Positions 52,516-62,914 of a DNA stretch of 64,000 nucleotides are shown piece by piece. Made by a program: the position numbers and the translations under genes. The notes under the pieces are model-generated. The model saw only the letters and a program-made list of their open reading frames with translations. It was not told where the DNA came from and did no database searches. Every line of letters begins with the position of its first letter. Position 1 is the first letter of the stretch. The DNA lies in assembly GCF_028435365.1 (NCBI RefSeq), contig NZ_JAGTJJ010000019.1, positions 116,141 through 180,140 of the forward strand, read 5' to 3'. The DNA comes from Polyangium jinanense (GTDB taxonomy: Bacteria > Myxococcota > Polyangia > Polyangiales > Polyangiaceae).

Positions 52516-53901
52516 ATGACCGCGCCGAACCGGCTCGAGACCGAGATCGAAGAGTTGAAAAACCTCGCCGCGGACGTCGTCCGCCGCGCCCGCGCGGGCG
52601 GTGCGGACGTCGCCGAGGCCATCGCGCGCTCCGGCTCCGAGCTCAGCACGAAGGTCCGCCTCGGCGAACCCGAGCTCGTCGAGGAGGCCTCGCACAAGAG
52701 CCTCGGCATGCGCGTCATCAAGCAGGGCCGCGTCGCCCTCACCTCCACCTCGGACCTCACCGCGCGTGGCCTCGATCGCTTCGTCCGCGACGCCCTCGAG
52801 CTCGTCGACATCTCCCAGGAAGACCCGTTCGCTGGCCCGGCGGATCCCTCGCTCATCGCCACCGGCCCCTTCCCCGACCTCGAGCTCTACGACCCCAAGG
52901 GTGGTGACGTCACCGCGGCCGAGGCCATCGACATTGCGCGCCGCGGCGAGCAGGCGGCCCGCGACGCCGACCCGCGCATCACGAACAGCGACGGCGCCAC
53001 CTTCAGCCGCACCGCCGGCGTCTTCGCGCTCGTCCTCTCGGGCGGCTTCACGGGCGGTTATGCCGGCTCGTACGCCTCGCTCGTCGTCTCGCCCGTCGCC
53101 GACGACGAGGGCGGCAAGAAGCGCCGCGGGTTTCACTGGACGGCCAAGCGCCACCTCGACGCCCTCGACGCGCCCGAGGCGGTCGGCCGCGAGGCCACGC
53201 GACGCACCCTGCGCAAGCTCGGCGCCCGCAAGGTCCCCACGTGCGAGGCCCCGGTCGTCTTCGACCCCGACGCAGCGCGGGCCATCCTGGGCCTGCTCGC
53301 CGGCGCCATCATGGGCAGCTCCATCTGGCGCAAGTCGAGCTACCTCGTCGGCCGTGAGGGCACGCGCGTCGCGAGTGACCTCGTCACCATCGTCGACGAC
53401 CCCTTGGTCCTCCGCGCCCCTGGCTCTCGTCCCTTCGACGGCGAGGGCCTCGCGGCGCGCAAGAACCTCGTCGTCGAGCAGGGCATCCTGAAGACCTACC
53501 TCTGCGACAGCTACAGCGGCCGCAAGCTCGGCCGCGCGCCCACGGGCAGCGCCTCGCGTGGCGGCGGCGGCGGCGTCGGGCCTTCCACCTCGAACTTCAT
53601 GCTCCTGCCCACGCAAACGAAGGCCGCCGACATCGTGAAGAGCACGCAGCGCGGCCTCTACGTCACGGAGATGATGGGCTTCGGCTACAACTCCGTCACG
53701 GGCGACTTCTCGCGCGGCGCCTCGGGATTCTGGATCGAAAACGGCGAGCTTGCGTTCCCTGTCAGTGAAGTGACCATCTCGCTGAACCTCGATCAGCTCT
53801 GGCAGCGCATCGACGCTGTCGGCGACGACCTCGACCTGCGGAGCTCTACGGCTTCGCCCACGCTGCGAATTTCTTCGATGACAATCGCCGGCTCGTCCTG
53901 A
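52516..53901 (+). CDS. pmbA: TldE/PmbA-type protein
   Basis: A 461-residue protein of the TldD/PmbA family. The N-terminal part has AADVVRRARAGGADVAEAIA and SLGMRVIKQGRVALTSTSDL. The C-terminal beta-rich half has PVVFDPDAARAILGLLAGAI, DDPLVLRAPGSRPFDGEG, GPSTSNFMLLP and VTGDFSRGASGFWIENGE, the last typical of TldE/PmbA. No HExxxH zinc site is present, which separates it from the catalytic TldD subunit. In E. coli TldD-TldE form a peptidase processing microcin and CcdA; no tldD lies adjacent here. It may be co-transcribed with the upstream membrane-protein gene. Confidence 0.88.
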   Translation: MTAPNRLETEIEELKNLAADVVRRARAGGADVAEAIARSGSELSTKVRLGEPELVEEASHKSLGMRVIKQGRVALTSTSDLTARGLDRFVRDALELVDISQEDPFAGPADPSLIATGPFPDLELYDPKGGDVTAAEAIDIARRGEQAARDADPRITNSDGATFSRTAGVFALVLSGGFTGGYAGSYASLVVSPVADDEGGKKRRGFHWTAKRHLDALDAPEAVGREATRRTLRKLGARKVPTCEAPVVFDPDAARAILGLLAGAIMGSSIWRKSSYLVGREGTRVASDLVTIVDDPLVLRAPGSRPFDGEGLAARKNLVVEQGILKTYLCDSYSGRKLGRAPTGSASRGGGGGVGPSTSNFMLLPTQTKAADIVKSTQRGLYVTEMMGFGYNSVTGDFSRGASGFWIENGELAFPVSEVTISLNLDQLWQRIDAVGDDLDLRSSTASPTLRISSMTIAGSS

Positions 53902-54004
53902 GCCGACCAAAATCCCTACAAAGCACGTTTGCGCGCGTAAATTTGACGCGCACGGACGTGGAATTTCTCGTAGTCTCCGACCTTGGAGGTTGGAGAATCG
54001 AACG

Positions 54005-54322
54005 ATGAGAACGCTTTCTCGAACTTTGGGTCTGGCCGCCCTCGTGGTGCTGGCCGGCACTGGTCTCGGGTGCGCTCCGTATGGCGCGCTCTGCGAGGAC
54101 GAGATGCTATGCCGCGACGGCAACGACGCGGACATCGACGCCTGCATCGTCGGATACGAGTCGCGGGAGGATGTCGCCTCGATTTACGGCTGTGAGGACC
54201 GCTGGGACGACTACCTCACGTGCCTGGAGCTGGAGCTCCGCTGCGACGGCGGCAATACCTGGACGCATCGGGGCGACTGCGACGACGAGCGAAACCGTTT
54301 CAACGATTGCGTCGGAGATTAG
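54005..54322 (+). CDS. Small Cys-rich lipoprotein, first of a tandem pair
   Basis: A 105-residue lipoprotein. The signal peptide ends at Cys23 (TGLGC). The mature part has spaced cysteines (ALCEDEMLC, IDACIVGYES, SIYGCEDRW, LTCLELELRCDG, GDCDDE, NDCVGD) and many acidic residues, suggesting a small disulfide-knotted surface protein. The pattern CIV...SIYGC...C....RC is repeated in the next gene, so they are tandem duplicates. GGAGA lies 8 nt before the ATG. The upstream 100 bp are locally AT-richer and likely hold the promoter. Confidence 0.7.
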   Translation: MRTLSRTLGLAALVVLAGTGLGCAPYGALCEDEMLCRDGNDADIDACIVGYESREDVASIYGCEDRWDDYLTCLELELRCDGGNTWTHRGDCDDERNRFNDCVGD

Positions 54323-54329
54323 GAGCGCG

Positions 54330-54668
54330 ATGACCATGCGAACGCCCTGGATTCTTCTTGCCTGCCTCGCGCTCACGCCCCTCGCCGCCGGCTGCGGCAG
54401 CCTCTCCGCGGACGTCTGCGACCTCGCCTGCGATTGCACGAACTGCAACGACCGTCAGTATGACGAGTGCATCGTCGAGGCCGACGCGGCCGAGGAGACG
54501 GCATCCATTTATGGCTGCGACGTCGAATACGAGGATTTCAGCGTCTGCGTGATCGAGGAGTATCGGTGCACGGCCGGCATTTTCGGCCCCGACCCGGGCG
54601 ATCTCCTCGCCTGCGTCAGCGACGCGAACGACCTCGCCGAGTGTCGCGACCGCGGCTCGCGTCTTTGA
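54330..54668 (+). CDS. Small Cys-rich lipoprotein, second of the tandem pair
   Basis: A 112-residue lipoprotein. The signal peptide ends at Cys22 (LAAGC). The mature sequence carries DVCDLACDCTNCND, YDECIVEAD, SIYGCDVEYEDFSVC and EEYRCTAG, paralleling the upstream protein, with an extra CxCxxC cluster. AGGAG overlapping the upstream stop codon serves as ribosome-binding site, so the pair is coupled. The duplicates have diverged a great deal but keep the Cys frame. No known family was recognised; a secreted or surface role is inferred. A strong inverted repeat follows. Confidence 0.7.
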   Translation: MTMRTPWILLACLALTPLAAGCGSLSADVCDLACDCTNCNDRQYDECIVEADAAEETASIYGCDVEYEDFSVCVIEEYRCTAGIFGPDPGDLLACVSDANDLAECRDRGSRL

Positions 54669-54695
54669 TCGATCCTCGATCGACGAATCCACGGT

Positions 54696-54738
54696 ATTCG
54701 GGGGCCATGCTCGGCTCGTACGAGCACGGCCCCCGAAT
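54696..54738. terminator. Long inverted repeat (18-bp arms) after the Cys-rich lipoprotein genes
   Basis: ATTCGGGGGCCATGCTCG (54696-54713) pairs with 54721-54738 with one G-T pair, around a 7-nt loop. There is no T-tract. It lies between convergent genes and probably ends both transcripts. Confidence 0.65.
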
Positions 54739-54784
54739 CACGAATTCGCCCTCCGTCGGACAGCCGAGCGGAGCTTTCGCCCTT

Positions 54785-55441
54785 TTACCGTGACGAACCG
54801 CCTGCGGCGCGCGGCGGCAGCTCTTCCTGGGCGGCCGCAGCCGGCTCGTTTGCATTCGCGGCGGCGGCCACCTGGCCCGGCGCAGCGACCGCGGGCGCCA
54901 CGGGCTCGGGCACGAGCAAGGTCCGCAGGCCTTGCGCGTCCGTCCGCCCCACGCGCGTCGCGAAGGGGGGCAACCCCGTCGCCTCGTCGCTCAGCACGAC
55001 GAAGCGCGCGTCTCGACACGCCCGCTCGAGCGCTTCCATCCAGTGCGCCACGTCCACGTCCGCCGCGGCCGCTTTCGCGTCCACGATGAACACGTCCGGC
55101 GGGTCTGATCCCGCGAGGACGAGTGCATCGTATGGATGCTTCACGTCCCTGAGCGGCATCATGTCCCCGAGCGCGCGGGTGACATGAGCGAGCGTGTCCT
55201 TCGAGCCCACCACGAGCCCGCTTTTCGCGCTCGCCCGCGCGAGCTCACGGGGCACGCTGTAGCCCCAAGCTCGCAGGAACTCCGCCACGTCGGCCGCGCG
55301 GAAACGCAAATGCCGCCCTGGCGTGCGAAAATGTGCGATCCGGCCACGATCCACCCAATTATGGATGGTCTTCAGATCGACCTCGCACAGCGCTGCGAGG
55401 TCGGACGCGGTCAGCAGTTTCTCTCCCCGTACTCCGGCCAT
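54785..55441 (-). CDS. Excisionase-type HTH protein with receiver-like C-terminal domain
   Basis: A 218-residue putative regulator. Residues about 5-60 form a MerR/excisionase-type winged HTH: LLTASDLAALCEVDLKTIHNWVDRGRIAHFRTPGRHLRF. Residues about 70-165 resemble a degenerate response-regulator receiver (GLVVGSKDTLAHVTRALG, then DVFIVDAKAA, RFVVLSDEA), with an Asp in the phospho-acceptor strand but an incomplete acidic pocket. The tail is Ala/Pro/Glu-rich and disordered. A DNA-binding domain before a receiver is the reverse of usual regulators. GTGGAG lies 8 nt before the ATG. Targets are unknown. Confidence 0.72.
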   Translation of the reverse strand: MAGVRGEKLLTASDLAALCEVDLKTIHNWVDRGRIAHFRTPGRHLRFRAADVAEFLRAWGYSVPRELARASAKSGLVVGSKDTLAHVTRALGDMMPLRDVKHPYDALVLAGSDPPDVFIVDAKAAAADVDVAHWMEALERACRDARFVVLSDEATGLPPFATRVGRTDAQGLRTLLVPEPVAPAVAAPGQVAAAANANEPAAAAQEELPPRAAGGSSR

Positions 55442-55798
55442 CGTCCGAACTCCACGCGAAAGGTGTGCCAACCCGTCCAGCCCTCCGGACCAGCAGACCA
55501 CACCAGCGGGTGGCCCCCCACCCTGTTGCTCTTTGTATCCAAACCTAGCACTTTTTTGCGAAGGTGCGGGCTTTGTTAACTAGCCCACCCGAGGCCCTGA
55601 CTCCAGTCCACTTCGCTCGGGCCTCCGGACTCGCTGATTCAGCAAGGTTGAGGCCGCTGGCTCCGATGTAGGAACGACACCGCTTGCTCGCTCCTGCGGA
55701 CGTCCCCGCCCGTCTGTACAGGCAAGGAACGTTCGCTCTTGTAGGCAAGTAAGACGCCTTCTCCATCACGGCCACCTCCGAGCACGGTTTTTCCGTAG
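55442..55798. other. 357-bp intergenic region
   Basis: No gene was found; short frames lack coding bias. It is less GC-rich than average, especially 55535-55580. On the minus strand TAGGTT near 55545-55555 is a possible -10 for the HTH gene, whose leader then holds a GGGTGG...CCACCC hairpin. A further imperfect hairpin (GAGGCCC/GGGCCTC) lies near 55589-55626, possibly the end of the lamin-tail transcript. Confidence 0.45.
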
Positions 55799-57313
55799 TC
55801 AAAGGAATGACGCTGTGTTCGCACTCCCCGGTGTGGGTTCCGCAAGCTGGAAAGAATCGCGCACTCCATCTGGTGCGTCGGGTGACCGCCGTACCACACT
55901 TTGACCAGCCTTCGGCTTGGGAATGGCTGGAAACCTGGAAATCGTGCGCCCGCGCGTATCGAGCAGCCGCACGATCTCGCCCCCATTGCCAAGTCCGCTT
56001 TTCCCGAGCGCGGGGACACGCACGAGGAGTGCATCCTCGGCCGGCGGCACGTCGATCTCGTCGTCCACGACGAACGTCTCGTTCACGATCACTGCAAAGC
56101 GCCCAGGCGGCAGCATTATTTCCGGCAGCACGGTTTCGCCCCCGATATCGCTGATCACGAGCTCGCCGAGCGCCGCCTCCACGGACCCGTCATTGTAGAG
56201 CTCGACCCACTCCTGATCCGGCTCCGGCCCGAGCGGATTCGCCATCACCTCGTTCAACACGACGTGTGGCATCGGCGTCAGGGTGGTCGCGGAAAAGGTC
56301 AGGCGCCGCTGCCGTCCGTGCACGTCGATCGTCGCGACGTCGAGGGAAACGTCCTTCCCCGCAGGCAATCCCTTGAGGACGAACCGCTCGTTTTTCCCCG
56401 TCGTCATCACCACGTCGAGCCCCTCGCCCGCGATCCCCCACAGCATCGCCGCCGCGGGCGCACGCCCGAGCAGCCGATCGTCCTCGACCTCGACGCAGCC
56501 CGGCCCGAACGGAACCTCGAACGCCTCGCATTCGAGCACGGCCTCGTCGAGCGGCCCCTCGATCGCCTCGCCGAGGTCCCCGTTCCCCGCGCCCCCGAAC
56601 GGCCGCGGATCCACCCGCAGCGGCCAGGGCAAGCCCGGCAGCCACACGACGGGCGGCGGCACCCAGGGCCCTCCCTCCGCGGCGAGCCCTCGACCCACGA
56701 AGCGCAGGCAAGCGCCCCCCGCGCCCGCCGGCGCGACGCCCCGCCCGAACGCGCCGAGGGGACCGTCCGGCGCGAGCGTGGCCTCGAACGACACCTCGGG
56801 CAGCGTCACGTCGCCGCAGTAGAGCCCGAACAGGCCCGCGCCGCTCGCCTCGGCCGGCGGCCACGCGCGGACGAGCAACGGCGCCGCCTCGGCCGGCTCC
56901 ACCACGAACGCGACGCTCGCCCGCGGCTCTCCGCTCGCCACGGCGTACGTCTCGTCCGGATCGAGCGGCACCGTCGGCGCGAGCACCACCGAGCCATCGT
57001 CCGCGCGCCACCGGACGCTCGGCACGAACCGCTCGGCGAGCGCCTTCGAGATGTCGTCCCGCTCGATCTGCCGGAGGTGGCTGTCGCGCAGCTCGCCGCG
57101 CACGAGGAAGAGCCGCGCCTCGTCGAGCGATGGCTCCGCGGCCACGTGCACGCGAAGCACGCGGGGCGCCGCGGTGACCGGCGCCTCGGGCTCGAAGGCG
57201 ACCGTGATCCCGGCCGCCTGCGTCGCCGGCCGAGGTCCGGCTTCGGGAATCGGAAGATCAGGCCGACAGGCGACGACGACGAGGGCGAAGAGAGGGCATG
57301 CGACCTTTTGCAT
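55799..57313 (-). CDS. Lamin-tail-domain (LTD) lipoprotein
   Basis: A 504-residue envelope protein. The signal peptide ends at Cys16 (VVAC). Residues about 30-340 are Ig-like or beta-rich repeats with Ala/Pro/Val bias and scattered Cys. The C-terminal domain, from about 353, is a lamin-tail domain: HVVLNEVMANPLG, EWVELYNDG, LGELVISDIGG, LPPGRFAVIV and LLDTRGRTISRF. LTDs in bacteria occur in secreted and surface proteins, often beside nucleases or phosphatases, and probably bind surface ligands. It is divergent from the HTH protein at 57372. Confidence 0.85.
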   Translation of the reverse strand: MQKVACPLFALVVVACRPDLPIPEAGPRPATQAAGITVAFEPEAPVTAAPRVLRVHVAAEPSLDEARLFLVRGELRDSHLRQIERDDISKALAERFVPSVRWRADDGSVVLAPTVPLDPDETYAVASGEPRASVAFVVEPAEAAPLLVRAWPPAEASGAGLFGLYCGDVTLPEVSFEATLAPDGPLGAFGRGVAPAGAGGACLRFVGRGLAAEGGPWVPPPVVWLPGLPWPLRVDPRPFGGAGNGDLGEAIEGPLDEAVLECEAFEVPFGPGCVEVEDDRLLGRAPAAAMLWGIAGEGLDVVMTTGKNERFVLKGLPAGKDVSLDVATIDVHGRQRRLTFSATTLTPMPHVVLNEVMANPLGPEPDQEWVELYNDGSVEAALGELVISDIGGETVLPEIMLPPGRFAVIVNETFVVDDEIDVPPAEDALLVRVPALGKSGLGNGGEIVRLLDTRGRTISRFPAIPKPKAGQSVVRRSPDAPDGVRDSFQLAEPTPGSANTASFL

Positions 57314-57356
57314 GCCGGTACATCGACCGGGGCCCCCGCCGGTTGCGTGAAATTGA

Positions 57357-57362
57357 TAGGTT
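57357..57362 (+). promoter_or_regulatory. Putative -10 element (TAGGTT) of the Xre-type gene
   Basis: TAGGTT in the AT-rich stretch before the gene ends 9 nt before the ATG at 57372; a nearly leaderless layout. Confidence 0.3.
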
Positions 57363-57371
57363 TACGCGCCG

Positions 57372-57722
57372 ATGACGCCCGATGACATCAAGGCGCTCCG
57401 CAAGGAGCTCGAATGCACGGCGAAGGAGCTCGCGGCGGCGCTCGGACTCGAGCAGGAGACGGTGCTCGCGTGGGAGAAGGGCGACCTCTTCCCGACGAAG
57501 CGCTTCGTCACGAAGATGGAGGAGCTTCGGAGCAAGGGGAAAGGGGCGATCGTGCGCAAGCCGCGGCGCGGGGCCGTGGCGGCGTCGCCGATGGCCGTGC
57601 TCGCGGATCCGGAGACGTGGAAGCTCGTGCGGAAGCTCGTCGCGCACGCCGAGCTGCGCCGCGAAGTCGGCAAGCTCGCCGAGGCCTACCCGGACCCCGC
57701 CGAGGAATCCGGCTCGACGTGA
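57372..57722 (+). CDS. Xre-type helix-turn-helix protein (116 aa)
   Basis: The N-terminal 55 residues form a Cro/C1-type HTH: DDIKALRKELECTAKELAAALGLEQETVLAWEKGDLFPTKR, with the recognition helix around QETVLAWEKG. A basic linker (KGKGAIVRKPRRG) and a short helical C-terminus follow, perhaps for dimerisation. No phage or toxin partner lies adjacent, so it is probably a chromosomal regulator. It converges on scpB with a 22-bp gap. Its targets are unknown; the divergent lamin-tail gene is a candidate. Confidence 0.78.
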   Translation: MTPDDIKALRKELECTAKELAAALGLEQETVLAWEKGDLFPTKRFVTKMEELRSKGKGAIVRKPRRGAVAASPMAVLADPETWKLVRKLVAHAELRREVGKLAEAYPDPAEESGST

Positions 57723-57744
57723 CGTGACCTGACCAGGCCGAGGG

Positions 57745-59455
<1,711 letters not shown>

Positions 59456-59466
<11 letters not shown>

Positions 59467-60670
59467 CGTTCACCTCGGGCTCGTCGCGCTCTTCACCCGT
59501 GTCGTCAAGCTCTTCACGAGTGTCTCCGCGCTCTTCACGGGCCTCGTCGCGCTCTTCACGAGTGTCTCCGCGCTCTTCACGGGTCTCGTCGCGCTCTTCA
59601 CGAGTGTCTCCGCGCTCTTCACGGGTCTCGTCGCGCTCTTCACGGGCCTCGTCGCGCTCTTCACGAGTGTCTCCGCGCTCTTCACGGGTCTCGTTGCGCT
59701 CTTCACGGGTCTCGTTGCGCTCTTCACGGAACGGGTTGTCGTCCTCCTCCTCGCTCGTCCCCGCCTGCACCGACAGCTCCAGGTGGATCGTCGCGAGCGG
59801 ATCCGACTGGTAGATCCGGAGCAGCTTCATCCTCGCCATCTCCAGGATCGCGAGGAACGTGATCACGATGTCGAACTTCGTCAGCGGCGCGCCTTTCCGC
59901 GCCGGATCGTCGAGCACGAGCTCCTCGAACGTCGCGCGCCGCCGCCCCGACAGCCGCTCCGTGAGCTGCACGATCCGGTCCGTGATGGTGATCCGATCGA
60001 AGTTGACCTGGTGCTCGATCTTGATGTTCGTGCGCTTGAGCAGCTTCTCCAGCGACTCGAACAGCGAGAACACCCCGACCGGCGCGAACGGCGCCGGCCC
60101 CTCCGGCACGGGCTCCGGGATGCCGCGCGGAAATATGTCCTTGCCGAGCGTCCCGCGGTCCGCGAGGTCCGCCGCCGCGGCCTTGTACTTCTGGTACTCG
60201 AGCAGCCGCCGGACGAGCTCCTCCCGCGGATCGACCTCCTCCTCCGGCAGCCCATCCCCGTCCTGATCCTTGGGCACCACCGGCAGGAGCATCTTCGACT
60301 TGATGTGCGTCAGCGTCGCCGCCATCACGAGGTACTCGCTCGCCAGATCGATCGTCAAAGCCCGCATGATCGAGAGGTACTCGAGGTACTTCTGCGTGAT
60401 GAAGCTCACGGGGATGTCGAGGATATCGAGCTCGTGCTGCTGGATGAGGTGCAGCAGGAGGTCGAGCGGGCCCTCGAACTGGGGCAGCGCGATCCGGTAG
60501 GCGTTGTCGTTGTCTTGCGTCTCGGTCGCCGCGGGCATCGCCTCGCGGATCGGCGTCGGGGCCTCGGGCTGCTTGCCACGCGGCTCGCGTGTCTTCGCGG
60601 GCGAGGACGAAGGGGCGGCCTTCGCCTTCTCCTGGGTCTTCCCCGCCGCGCTCGCCCTCGCCTTGCTCAC
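59456..60670 (-). CDS. scpA: Segregation and condensation protein A (ScpA) with C-terminal heptapeptide repeats
   Basis: A 404-residue ScpA (kleisin). A basic/Ala-rich N-terminal extension (about 1-55) precedes the family start YRIALPQFEGPLDLLLHLI and ELDILDIPVSFITQKYLEYL; the C-terminal winged-helix region includes FVITFLAILEMARMKLLRIYQ in outline. After about residue 312 come 12 tandem seven-residue units (EERxETR, EERGDTR) forming a charged helix. The GTG at 60670 was chosen because strong third-position GC bias reaches back to it; an ATG at 60538 is the alternative. ScpA bridges the SMC heads. It is followed by overlapping scpB and is divergent from a Ser/Thr kinase. Confidence 0.92.
59474..59725 (-). 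repeat. 21-bp minisatellite (12 units) encoding EERxxTR heptads
   Basis: Twelve contiguous 21-bp units at the scpA 3' end encode near-identical seven-residue repeats. The last two units (EELDDTG, EERDEPE) have drifted. The 21-bp period keeps both frame and helical phase. Confidence 0.95.
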
Positions 60671-60720
60671 CTGGGCCCGGACGGTAATCCGGAGGCCGCG
60701 TGGGATCCACGCGTTCCTGC

Positions 60721-60726
60721 TACACT
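60721..60726 (+). promoter_or_regulatory. Putative -10 element (TGC-TACACT) of the Ser/Thr kinase gene
   Basis: TGCTACACT is an extended -10 type sequence ending 10 nt before the ATG at 60737, with no Shine-Dalgarno between. It lies in the 66-bp gap between scpA and the kinase. Confidence 0.4.
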
Positions 60727-60736
60727 CGTCCCGCCG

Positions 60737-62914
60737 ATGACCCCGTCCCCCACGAAGAGTTGCCCGTCGTGCGGCGAGCGCTACGACGCGGATGTCCTCT
60801 TCTGCCCACAGGACGGCACGCCCCTCGTGAACGTGAAGGGGCCCTCGCTCTCGAGCCCCGAGGTCGACCCGTACGCGGGCCTCGAGCTCGCAGGGCAAAT
60901 CCGCATCAAGCACCTCATCGGCATCGGCTCGATGGGCCGCGTCTACCGCGCCTTCCAGGCCGGCATCGATCGCGACGTCGCCGTGAAAATCCTCCACCGC
61001 GAGCTCAGCGGCAACGCCGAGCTCGTCGGACGTTTCCACCGCGAAGCCAAGATCGCGAGCCGGCTCGCGCACCCCGGCGTGGTCTCGGTCCTCATGACCG
61101 GCACGATCCCGCAACGCGGCGATCCGCGCACGGGCGGCGAGATGTACCTCGTGATGGAGTACCTCGACGGCATGTCGCTGCTCTCCGCGCTCGCGGCGGC
61201 GGGCACGGGCGGCGAGCCCTCGGCGCTGCCTTTGCCGCGCGCGATGCACATCGCGCTGCAGATCTGCGACGCGGTCGGCGAGGCGCACGCGCAAGGCATC
61301 GTGCACCGTGATCTCAAGCCCGAGAACGTGATGCTCGTGCGTCGCGGCGACGACCCGGACTTCGTAAAAGTCCTCGACTTCGGCATCGCGCGGCTCGACT
61401 GGGCCGATCGCGGCGGCTCGATGGCCACGCAGGCGGGCCTGATCTTCGGCACGGCGAAGTACATCTCGCCCGAAGGCGCCGAGGGCAAACCCGTGAGCCC
61501 CGCGGCCGACGTCTACTCGATCGCGACGATCCTCTACCAGTGTCTCGCCGGCCGAACGCCGTTCGAAGGCGAGTCGCCGGTGCAGCTCCTGATCCAGCAC
61601 ACGCACGACGCGCCGCCCGATCTGCGGAGCATCCCACGCGCGAGTTACGTCCCCGCGCCGCTCGCCGCGGTGATCATGCAGAACCTCGCGAAGAAGCCGG
61701 AAGCACGCGCCGAAGACGCGCGCGCGCTCGGCAAGGATCTCTACACGGCGGCGCGGCAGAGTGGCCTCGATCCGGACGAGCTGACGCGTTCGAGCTTGCT
61801 CTTCGCGCGGCAAGGCGCGGTGAAACTGCCCTCGAAAGAGCGCACGAAATCGCTGGAGCTCTCCACGGATCTCGCCTCGAAGATCGGCGGCGTCCCCGCG
61901 CGCCCCGACGCGACCCCGCTGCCGATCTCCTCGCGCATCGAAGGCGATCCGGAGAGCTCGCCCGCGCCGTTCGTACCGCCCCCGCCCACCTCGTCCGTGG
62001 GCCGCGCGGTGTCGTCCTCCGCGATCTTGGACGACGAGGACGAGACGACCGCTGCGCCTCCTTCGATCCGGAGCGAAAGGCGCATCGACGAGGACGATGA
62101 AAGCGAGACCCAGGATCCCGACGCGCACGCCTCGCCCGCAGCCCCGTTCGCGCGCGAGTCGACCATGCAAGGCACGGAGACGCCGCTCTCCTTGCCTCCG
62201 CCGGCCGACATGAAGCGCCGCGCGCGCCTCACGCGCATCGTCGCGATCGTCCTCTGCCTCGCCGCCGCGCCGCTCGTGATCGTCATGGGTGGCAGGCGCC
62301 TCGGCCTCGTCGGCGCGACCTCGGCCGACTCGCTCGATGGACGCCTCGAAGCCGCGCGCGAGGCCATGAAGCGGCAGGCCTGGGACGCGCCGCCCGGCGA
62401 CAACGTCAAAGAGATCCTCGAGGCCGCGCACGCGCGCTGGCCCGGCGACGCGCGCGTCAAAGAGCTACGCCGCGAGGCCGCCGAGCGCCTCGTCACGAGC
62501 GCGCTCGGGCGCAAGTACGCCGGTGATCCCGCCGAGGCCTTGCACCTCGCCCGCATCGCCGTCTCGCTGAACCCCTCGCTCACGACCGCGCAACACCTCG
62601 TCGCCGAGCTCGAATCGAAGGCGCCCGCGGACCTCGCGCCCGCGACGAGCAGCGCGCCTCGCGCCGTCCCCACGGATCACCGCCCGAACGGCCGCTTCCC
62701 GGCGCCGCGCCCCACGGGCAAGGACGGCAAACCACTGCCGAGCGCCTCGGCCGCGACGCCGCCCGGCCCCACGGCGACCCCCACGCCGACGTCCACGACG
62801 AAGGGACCCGCGGGCGCATCGACGGGCCCCGACGGCCCCGTGCTTCCGCCCACGCCGCCGCCCTTGCCGACGACCGATCCGGCGCCCACACCCACCGGTG
62901 GACCATGGCTCTGA
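60737..62914 (+). CDS. Membrane Ser/Thr protein kinase (PknB-type) with zinc ribbon
   Basis: A 725-residue kinase. The N-terminal zinc-ribbon-like CPSCGERYDADVLFCPQDG (Cys9, Cys12, Cys23) is typical of myxobacterial kinases. The kinase domain (about 57-330) has the Gly loop IGIGSMGRVY, Lys84 (VAVKIL), catalytic H190RDLKPEN and D214FG, and GTAKYISPEG in place of the usual APE. A transmembrane helix (about 499-518) separates the cytoplasmic kinase from an extracytoplasmic helical part (TPR-like, about 530-645) and a Pro/Thr-rich tail. Its substrates are unknown. The stop overlaps the next gene by 10 bp. Confidence 0.93.
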   Translation: MTPSPTKSCPSCGERYDADVLFCPQDGTPLVNVKGPSLSSPEVDPYAGLELAGQIRIKHLIGIGSMGRVYRAFQAGIDRDVAVKILHRELSGNAELVGRFHREAKIASRLAHPGVVSVLMTGTIPQRGDPRTGGEMYLVMEYLDGMSLLSALAAAGTGGEPSALPLPRAMHIALQICDAVGEAHAQGIVHRDLKPENVMLVRRGDDPDFVKVLDFGIARLDWADRGGSMATQAGLIFGTAKYISPEGAEGKPVSPAADVYSIATILYQCLAGRTPFEGESPVQLLIQHTHDAPPDLRSIPRASYVPAPLAAVIMQNLAKKPEARAEDARALGKDLYTAARQSGLDPDELTRSSLLFARQGAVKLPSKERTKSLELSTDLASKIGGVPARPDATPLPISSRIEGDPESSPAPFVPPPPTSSVGRAVSSSAILDDEDETTAAPPSIRSERRIDEDDESETQDPDAHASPAAPFARESTMQGTETPLSLPPPADMKRRARLTRIVAIVLCLAAAPLVIVMGGRRLGLVGATSADSLDGRLEAAREAMKRQAWDAPPGDNVKEILEAAHARWPGDARVKELRREAAERLVTSALGRKYAGDPAEALHLARIAVSLNPSLTTAQHLVAELESKAPADLAPATSSAPRAVPTDHRPNGRFPAPRPTGKDGKPLPSASAATPPGPTATPTPTSTTKGPAGASTGPDGPVLPPTPPPLPTTDPAPTPTGGPWL

